NCBI GenBank assembly: GCA_030248215.1
Contig: JASANG010002523.1
Coordinates: forward strand, 1-64,000
Source: Enoplolaimus lenunculus
Lineage: Eukaryota; Nematoda; Enoplea; Enoplida; Thoracostomopsidae
Length of the DNA stretch: 64,000 nucleotides
Reading direction: 5' to 3'
Part shown: positions 59,501 through 64,000 of the stretch, in pieces
Layout of the letters: every line of letters starts with the position of its first letter
Position numbering within the stretch: the stretch's first letter is position 1
Notes under the pieces: generated by a model
Told to the model about the DNA's origin: nothing
Databases searched by the model: none
The model's input: only the letters and a program-made list of their open reading frames with translations
Translations under genes and position numbers: made by a program

Positions 59501-62500
59501 TCGGAGTTTCACTTCGCTCAATCAGTATTACAAAAAATTAAACAAATCACGTCCAATAAGTAATTTCAGCATTATAATCCTTAGCCGCATTCTGAACTGT
59601 GTGCCACACCTCTTGCCAGAAGTAATAGGTCCTCACACAAGCGAACTACAACAATTACAAAACTAAAATTCAACAGAGTAATAGGGCGAGTTTAATCCAA
59701 CAAATGTACAAACTTTGGAACTCGTTATTCACAAGTTCAACAGTTACACTGATAGGTGCTAGACACAGATGAGAATATGGGCCCTTATCACATACTAGTG
59801 ACAAATGCTACACACAATTCAGCGTACTTTCACAGGCATTAGGTAACCTAAATGACCAAGTTATGTACCTACCACCAAAAATCTTCCGAGCTCAGGTCGA
59901 TAATGAACACAAACGGCGAAGCTCAAGTTCGGTACACGGCCAGACGAACCCAAATATAGAGGAGGAATTTTTCGATTTTGTAACCCGGTGGCGGTAGTCC
60001 AACTGCTATCACCGCCACGTCTTCGTTGCTGGCCACTAAGCAACAACAGTTGAAATAAATATAACACCTCCTTTTACTCTTTGTTCGGTAGCTCTTTCAA
60101 TGTTTTATTTTACATTTCATCTCGTCAACTGTTAGGATATCAGAGACAGATAGTTAACTTTTTTACAGGAGCTCGATTTAACCGGATATAGCATTTTAAT
60201 TTGTGCAGTGATGGAAGTATTAGACTCGCGGAAATGTAAGTACACGTTTGCTGAATTTAACTTAACTTTTTTACTTTAGTATGAAAAGCCTGAGCTTTTT
60301 GACTTGCACAGAAATGCAATCAATCGCAGCAAAATGTTAAATATGTCCACTTCCTGTAAACATATGGTATCCAGTTGGTTTATACGTACTAGATACCGGA
60401 ACCGGATATCAGTTTTTTGCTACTATGTACGTAATCAAATAAAAAATATTCTATAAAGCAATTTAATTAAACTAATTTGGCCAATTAAAACACACGAAGT
60501 AGAACCCAAACCTTCTTGTGACATAAATTCTCCAATAATCATCTTTTTACACTCCTAATTTAATTTGTATGAATTTCGGTTAAACACCGTATTCAAAACC
60601 AAAATTTACTTACTTTCTTGATAATAAGGCTTCTGCTTCTTCTAATACTTTGCCTAAAATGTAGTAAAAACATGAAATTGACACAATTGAAAAAATATTG
60701 AATATGATGTTAACACAAAGACAGACACAGGCATCATAAACAGTTCAGGGCCGAAATCATTAGATCAAACAAATTTGCAAAAAGTCTACATTATAAAATT
60801 ACGTTTAGGTTTTAAACGTAGGTTTTGGACGCAGAATTTAACACAATTGAGGTGCTTGAATGAGATCTTCTGATGATCTCACGCAAAATTATTATACAAG
60901 CCTGTCTTTTTTAAAATATATCTATCTAACTGGGCAATGATGTTTGCTCGAAAAATTAAAAAATATTTCCAATCCAGCAGACTAGTATTTTCACGCTCAG
61001 TTAAACCAAGATGGATGATCACTCTTTATGACAAAAGTGTGCAACTGGGTACATTCTGTATAATAAAGAATGTACCCGGCACGCGTTTTTGCAGAGTCAA
61101 CCAACCTTTTTTCTCGTTATCCATAGAACATTTGCTGAGATAATCAGTGAGTCTCTCGATATCTAAAAATATAACAAATAGTGGCTGAGTTGTCAAAACC
61201 CTACTTAAGTACGACTTAGTACTTAAGTACGTGCTAAGTAATTACTTAACGATTTTTTCGTTTTTAAAAGCGTACTTAAGTGAAGTAGACTTTACTTTAC
61301 ATATTTTTTCTGTCACACATGTAATGTAATGTTCGCATGTGACCGTGTACGTTCACAATTTTTATACAATAACGCTGGAAAACTAAATGTAGATGACAAG
61401 TGTTATTCTACGGGCGTAACAAAATATATCTCAGCATATTTATATTATTGCAAAGGCTAAGCCTCCTAAACTTATCATAAAAATGGTCTTTAACTAAGCC
61501 AAAGCATAAACAAAAATAATAGCCTTAATCCGAGCCAAGGATGGGCAGACCGGCTTGTAATGTCTCAGTGTCGGATCCAAAACACCGAGACTCAAAAAAT
61601 CGAGACCTGCCAAAAACCGAAACATGCCAAGGCTGAGACGGACACTCCCATCAATGATCGAGTCACGTCTGTTTCACAGTACGTAGGAAAAACTTGATGC
61701 CCGTAAAAGGAACACGGGCCAAACGAATATTTCAACTGAACGCAACGCCAAAGGTTCATGTGTCTTGTAAACTCGGTCCACAAACAGGAATCTAGCTTTT
61801 ACAAATACTACTTTATACTAACCCGATTTGATGCGTCCGTTCGTTCCGAGTCGCGCCAGACACTTAAGACGACGCGACAGAAGTTTTTGAATCGATGTCT
61901 CCGGAAATTTTCCCGTATTGAAGCACCGGTCAATGTCACGTAGACATTCCTTGAACAGATATATAATATTCCACGGTTCAACCAAATAGATACCAAAAAA
62001 TAGTAAAGCCGAATACTTCAATATAAGGCTTCAACAGTTGCCTTGCGGGAAATAGATATTTAGTTACATATTTCAGCGCAAAGTTCAACTTAATCTTACT
62101 AACTTCGTGGTATATACTTAGTGTTCCTACCGTACTGCTAAATAAAGTCAGATTGAACGTTAAACAAAAGCTTCAATCGAACTATTGTTTACCTCATAGT
62201 GACCAAGCTCAAACAACACTGCTGATCGATTGCCGTAAGCTAACGCTAAACCCTCGCTAGCACGCGGCGCATACAAAACGCTCTGCAAAAATGAATTACT
62301 ATACTATATGTAAGATATTTCTGTTCTGCGGCTGTTTTGAAGGGCAGTAGAGCGGGCACACTTCTTCAACTCTTACAGGAAAAAGACATTCATTGAAATA
62401 TATCAGGTTCCAACAGGAACTAAATTTTACCGGAATAGAAACAGGAATTGAGTTTCTTTGCAGGAACTGGAACAGGAACCGGAATTTGAAATAATATTTG

Positions 62501-62769
62501 CCGCAAAACCGTACAAGTTTCGGTTCCTGCATCTTTGAATGCAGGAACAGGAACAAAAAATGACAATTACCATCGATATTGAAAATAAAAAAATTATAAC
62601 AAAATTATTAATGACATACATGCGAATATACAGCCAACGCTTTTGCAAGTTCCTTTTGACAAAAATGCCGATTGCCTTGTTTTCGTAACGATTCTGCGTG
62701 TACACTTGTTTTCGGATATTTGCACTTTTTCAACTCAGACTCTAGCTGTTTATCAGCAGCTGTAATCAT
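46660..62769 (-). CDS. SMYD4: SMYD4-like SET and MYND domain protein (17 exons)
   Basis: A probable SAM-dependent protein lysine methyltransferase. Exons: 62769-62620, 62282-62193, 61949-61823, 60653-60614, 60035-59873, 58887-58760, 57686-57520, 57151-56601, 54164-53342, 52495-52207, 51938-51865, 51674-51550, 51102-50998, 50718-50676, 49820-49704, 48655-48502, 47533-46660. They join in phase to about 1339 residues (human SMYD4 about 804). In order: TPR (about 25-85); SET N-part with the GRFLV motif (about 187-210); MYND finger with C220/C223, C234/C237, C243/C247 and H256/C260; low-complexity inserts (about 310-470 and 500-720); SET core SLVNHCCNPN (N833-N839) and NICYG (864-868); post-SET C888/C891/C893/C896; C-terminal helical repeats; Gly/Asn-rich tail with a Lys-rich end. 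TPR plus C-terminal repeats favour SMYD4 over SMYD1/2/3/5. Two junctions are uncertain: the start of exon 8 and the end of exon 9. Confidence 0.92.
47664..48365. repeat. diverged repeat copy 1 (SMYD4-like intron 16)
   Basis: Shares with 54755-56205, in the same order: GGCAAATATACGGTCATCGC, AATGCTTCAACGGACAGCCG, GCAAGGTGCTGTTGGGCTGA, and the GCCGCAAGCGAAAACAGGGG / GACCGCCCG block. Roughly 75 percent alike by eye. No known family. Confidence 0.6.
48502..48655 (-). CDS. SMYD4: SMYD4-like exon 16 (C-terminal helical repeats)
   Basis: 154 nt; acceptor CTACTGCAG|GT, donor ACCAA|GTAAGG. Codes VSHYYGDGSVELANELQKLI, matching the YGxxSxExxxELxKLA pattern of C-terminal SMYD repeats. Confidence 0.9.
49182..49470. 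mobile_element. ACTTAAGT-rich MITE, GCTGGGTTTC ends
   Basis: GCTGGGTTTCCAAAATC / GTTTCTGAAACCCAG inverted ends; repeated CTTAAGTAATTAACT-like and ACTTAAGT palindromes inside both arms. In SMYD4-like intron 15. Confidence 0.65.
49704..49820 (-). CDS. SMYD4: SMYD4-like exon 15 (C-terminal helical repeats)
   Basis: 117 nt; acceptor TTTTTTCAG|GT, donor ACTG|GTTAGT. Codes VCKLEQVLYKHNKKLSAARD and YVARLLAETG, like the LxxxL...HNxxLAxARD helices that follow the SET in the family. Confidence 0.85.
50020..50384. mobile_element. ACTTAAGT-rich MITE, GGCTGGGTTTC ends
   Basis: GGCTGGGTTTCTGTAATTTT / TTTTCAGAATCCCAGCC, with AAT on both flanks, which could be a 3-bp duplication. Same palindromic arms as 49182-49470. 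In SMYD4-like intron 14. Confidence 0.65.
50676..50718 (-). CDS. SMYD4: SMYD4-like exon 14 (microexon)
   Basis: 43 nt; acceptor GATTTTAG|GAA, donor ACAG|GTATGT. Codes EVDKVLEKVMDYST, a short helix that fits the phase of both neighbours. Confidence 0.75.
50998..51102 (-). CDS. SMYD4: SMYD4-like exon 13
   Basis: 105 nt, phase 0 at both ends; acceptor TGTTTAAG|GCA, donor CCA|GTAATA. Codes AFRCRQSCSGPVV ... CRKCQKTQEC, the second Cys-rich segment found after the SET domain of SMYD4. Confidence 0.88.
51550..51674 (-). CDS. SMYD4: SMYD4-like exon 12 (post-SET zinc cluster)
   Basis: 125 nt; acceptor AATTAAG|GA, donor AGT|GTACGT. Codes PHVGRMTKAERRAALQQQYC and FTCNCLAC: the R-x-QxLxxQYxFxCxCxxC post-SET pattern of SMYD proteins. 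Confidence 0.92.
51865..51938 (-). CDS. SMYD4: SMYD4-like exon 11 (SET, CYG)
   Basis: 74 nt; acceptor ATTTTTTAG|T, donor TATG|GTACGT. Codes FNGNTLVLRATKPILPGKEV and NICYG: the SET beta strands and the conserved Tyr. Confidence 0.92.
52207..52495 (-). CDS. SMYD4: SMYD4-like exon 10 (SET core, NHxCxPN)
   Basis: 289 nt; acceptor TTGTTGCAG|CT, donor ATTAG|GTGTGT. After an Ala/Gly/Gln-rich insert it codes QVRIASAIYPVASLVNHCCN and PNSFI, the SET catalytic-core signature. GTAAGT four bases further on would break the phase with exon 11. Confidence 0.9.
53342..54164 (-). CDS. SMYD4: SMYD4-like exon 9 (long disordered insert in SET)
   Basis: About 823 nt; acceptor TGTTTTAG|ACT. Starts TARILVSMLKWKDYFGRL, carries ICASCLAEQVPPERC, then about 190 residues rich in Ser, Gly, Lys, Asp and Asn, and resumes at VYEVAVERLLRHHIYQL, matching the helix before the SET core. 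The donor is uncertain: CCCG|GTGTCG at 53342 fits the phase of exon 10; CAA|GTGATG at 53358 looks as good but does not. Confidence 0.8.
54755..56205. repeat. diverged repeat copy 2 (SMYD4-like intron 8) with inserts
   Basis: Longer partner of 47664-48365: GCTTCAACAGACGGCG, GCAAGGTGCTGTTGGGCTGA, GCCGCTAACGAAAACAAGAG. A TTAGGC-core MITE piece (about 55825-55935) interrupts it. Confidence 0.55.
56601..57151 (-). CDS. SMYD4: SMYD4-like exon 8 (linker with low-complexity insert)
   Basis: 551 nt; donor TTG|GTGAGT. Start taken at ATGTTTTAAG|CC; a second in-phase AG at 57119-57120 would drop 11 residues. YDTLYHLVSHQPP matches the conserved segment after the MYND finger of SMYD4. The rest is Gly/Asp/Glu/Asn-rich and probably disordered. 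Confidence 0.82.
57175..57440. mobile_element. worn MITE of the CAGGGTTC...GGAAC family
   Basis: AAAGGAACAGGAACTAATTA and CAGGAACAGGAGC at the left, GTAATTCCGGTAGAACC at the right; inner AAAACGCATCAGA block as in 26336-26704. Between SMYD4-like exons 7 and 8. Confidence 0.55.
57520..57686 (-). CDS. SMYD4: SMYD4-like exon 7 (MYND finger)
   Basis: 167 nt; acceptor ATTTTAG|C, donor ATTG|GTAAGT. Codes PCAECAQVRYCSEMC ... MYHWLECG, completing the MYND zinc-binding pattern, then GHLALRILLVTELKQV. The open frame extends upstream of the acceptor but would break the CxxC spacing. Confidence 0.93.
57856..58246. mobile_element. hAT-like MITE, CAGGGTGCAACCGG family
   Basis: Perfect 8-bp duplication GCTGCAAC (57848-57855, 58247-58254). 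Reverse orientation of the 2624-3028 copy and very similar throughout, including the GTCGACTGAAG and AAGCCACTTGTACTC blocks. No transposase. Confidence 0.85.
58760..58887 (-). CDS. SMYD4: SMYD4-like exon 6 (SET, first MYND ligands)
   Basis: 128 nt; acceptor ATTGCAG|GCT, donor GTGCC|GTAAGT. Codes AERNIAAGSALIVERPYASV then IYCHHCQKLMPFDVV. It continues the SET N-part and gives the first CxxC pair of the MYND finger. Confidence 0.92.
59163..59525. mobile_element. GAGCGAAGC-family inverted-repeat element
   Basis: ATACCAGTCGTAGTGGGACT then TATTGAGCGAAGCTCGAAC at the left; CCGAGCTTCGCTCGG and TTCGCTCAAT at the right. Contains ATCGGTTCAGCCGTTCC and GGACGGACAGACGGAC. Confidence 0.65.
59873..60035 (-). 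CDS. SMYD4: SMYD4-like exon 5 (start of SET)
   Basis: 163 nt; acceptor TTGCTTAG|T, donor GTG|GTAGGT. Codes a Gly/Arg/Ser-rich lead, then SFAVCVHYRPELGRFLV, the GR(G/F)LxA start of the split SET domain. Phase matches exons 4 and 6. Confidence 0.88.
60614..60653 (-). CDS. SMYD4: SMYD4-like exon 4 (microexon)
   Basis: 40 nt; acceptor ATTTTAG|GC, donor AGAAA|GTAAGT. Codes KVLEEAEALLSRK, a helix in phase with both neighbours. Assignment rests on phase, strong splice sites and helical character. Confidence 0.75.
61823..61949 (-). CDS. SMYD4: SMYD4-like exon 3 (TPR continuation)
   Basis: 127 nt; acceptor TGTTCAAG|GAA, donor TCGG|GTTAGT. Codes ECLRDIDRCFNTGKFPE ... RRLKCLARLG, matching the xCLxDIxxA TPR helix and the next repeat in SMYD4. 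Confidence 0.88.
62193..62282 (-). CDS. SMYD4: SMYD4-like exon 2 (TPR)
   Basis: 90 nt; acceptor TTTTGCAG|AGC, donor GAG|GTAAAC. Codes GLALAYGNRSAVLFELGHYE, the classic TPR NRSAxLFxLGxYE pattern. Found by phase and motif. Confidence 0.9.
62405..62565. mobile_element. worn MITE of the CAGGGTTC...GGAAC family
   Basis: CAGGTTCCAACAGGAACTAA at the left, GGAACCGGAATTTGAAATAA inside, GCATCTTTGAATGCAGGAAC near the right. Between SMYD4-like exons 1 and 2. Confidence 0.5.
62620..62769 (-). CDS. SMYD4: SMYD4-like exon 1 (start, first TPR helix)
   Basis: Codes MITAADKQLESELKKC ... AESLRKQGNRHFCQKELAKA, a TPR first helix like that before the TPRs of SMYD4; donor CAT|GTATGT. The frame is open back to an AG at 62794, so a few more residues from an upstream exon are possible. 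I chose ATG 62769 because the nearest upstream exon candidate (62935-63006) does not fit in phase. Confidence 0.75.
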
Positions 62770-62934
62770 CGTTGCTTTTCGGTTACGAGCGTACTATACA
62801 ATTGATTATTAATCAAAACTGCAACATTTGCGGCACAGTATTTTACGCATTAAGCGAACAACTGAAACAAACACATTTAGCACTAGACAAGTTTCGCATT
62901 TGAACATAGTGAGGCTGTGAATTCAAATACTTAC

Positions 62935-63006
62935 CCATAGTAAGTTTCCCCCGCGCCACTTACATCGCCAACTAAATATGTTACAAACGTTTCAGCTGCC
63001 AACGTT
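62935..63006 (-). other. possible upstream exon of the SMYD4-like gene (phase does not fit)
   Basis: 72 nt between GCTTTAG|AACG and TATGG|GTAAGT on the minus strand, with one open frame (TLAAETFVTYLVGDV...). Joining it to 62793 would place a stop early in exon 1, so it is either 5' untranslated, an exon of something else, or not used. Confidence 0.3.
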
Positions 63007-63138
63007 CTAAAGCATGTGAGAACTGAGCATCAGCTAATAAACAAAATGGTGATAAAGCAAACAGCGCGTTAGGGTCTCTGGAGCACGACTTGTTTGGCTG
63101 TAGAGATAAGTGAAGCAATTTGATTTAAGCTATTTGAT

Positions 63139-63231
63139 ATGCCAACGATTGAAGAGTTACGAGCCAGAAGTAAACTCGCATTGGAGAGCATAGTTACAAA
63201 AACTAGAGCTACCAAAATGCCGTTTCATTAG
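63139..63231 (+). CDS. small open frame, 30 codons, divergent to SMYD4-like
   Basis: ATG at 63139 to TAG at 63229: MPTIEELRARSKLALESIVT then KTRATKMPFH. Polar and helix-like, and located about 370 bp upstream of the SMYD4-like start on the other strand. Could be a small peptide, a first exon, or chance. No family recognised. Confidence 0.2.
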   Translation: MPTIEELRARSKLALESIVTKTRATKMPFH

Positions 63232-63239
63232 CGCATAGA

Positions 63240-64000
63240 AGCACTAGTTAAGTAACTTCGTCGTCGCACACTGGGGTGTGAAACCACTTTGAATTTCGCA
63301 CAATTAGAGCCAATAACCTTGGCATGTGTATTAGGAAGTTATATATGAACCAGAGAACTGTATTTTTGTTTTGTAAAGAGTGTTATGTGAAGAATTAGTT
63401 TTGTAACGAACATCAATACTGTTATTTTTTATTCGTCCTTACGTGAACTTTTCAACCCGTTTGGCAATCATTCACAAAACTTAAATCCGAATACTTTGAC
63501 CGCTTATTTGTTGAACATTGCAAACTACAAAAGTAAAAACAACTTGATTTCTATTGAGTCAAATTTGCGTTGTTGGACTAATTATATTTTAAACGGTTTA
63601 TTTCAGCTAGACTTTTAGAGGATTTGCTGTGTGTTTTAAAACGTCTTACTACTTTATATAATCTTACTTTATTTGTTAAAATTACTAAAAGTCAATAATT
63701 GCATGCTTTTCTCATCCACTGTGCATCTTTTCAGAACTGTTAACTACGAAGCTAGTAATATTTTGAATTACCAAATGCAATTTTCTTCAACAGATTGGTG
63801 AGTTTTTGGTTTGTTTCTAAATTTTTACAAATATTGTTGCTGAATGATGAAACGTTGACAGAATATTCTTATGTTCTCAGGCAACCAAAATTATGCAAAT
63901 ACGGCATCTTCTGTATAACTACTGTTTCAATTTTTCTAACTCTGTAAGTATGTGAGACATACTTGTCCTTGTGCATATGCAATAAATGCAATGCACATTG
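63240..64000. other. no gene recognised to the window end
   Basis: AT-rich sequence with short frames only; no repeat family or domain seen. Confidence 0.5.

Overview
The window is AT-rich nuclear DNA from an animal: genes are split by GT-AG introns of up to about 6 kb, and introns and intergenic DNA are packed with short inverted-repeat transposons and minisatellites. Three protein-coding genes can be read exon by exon. I cannot fix the phylum; an invertebrate bilaterian (flatworm or other lophotrochozoan) is a guess, not a reading.

Layout. (1) 4116-19300, minus strand: an eight-exon HAD phosphatase of the phosphoglycolate phosphatase / pyridoxal phosphatase family (PGP/PDXP type), about 303 residues. 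All eight exons join in phase and carry every HAD motif. (2) 19301-41691: 22 kb without a recognised gene, holding many MITE-like elements, microsatellites, a 2-kb dimeric satellite and one hydrophobic open frame. (3) 41692-43287, plus strand: a two-exon small heat shock protein (about 357 residues) with a C-terminal alpha-crystallin domain. (4) 46660-62769, minus strand: a 17-exon SMYD4-type lysine methyltransferase (TPR, split SET, MYND, post-SET, helical C-terminal repeats), about 1339 residues because of long low-complexity inserts. A poly(A) signal lies about 80 bp past its stop. The small heat shock gene and the SMYD4-like gene converge; nothing links the three functions.

Mobile DNA. 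Several non-autonomous DNA-transposon families were recognised by terminal inverted repeats, and for many copies by 8-bp target duplications, which points to hAT-like mobilisation. The families are: CAGGGTGCAACCGG ends (including a 54-bp copy); GGCCCATGTA ends with a core of TTAGGC-like hexamers; CAATGGCGGATCC ends; and GTAGCC/GGCTAC ends. Other families have GAGCGAAGC ends, CACTGCAAAAAATGG ends, or GGCTGGGTTTC ends with ACTTAAGT palindromes. Nested insertions occur. One possible old solo LTR was seen.

The most unusual structure is a set of minisatellites grown out of gene edges. A 35-bp array of about 32 units in the phosphatase gene begins inside exon 5, so every unit carries a copy of the exon end and its 5' splice site. 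A roughly 114-bp array at the gene's 3' end repeats the last codons, the stop and the 3' flank fused to a transposon end. A 59-bp array starts about 20 bp inside the small heat shock gene's intron.
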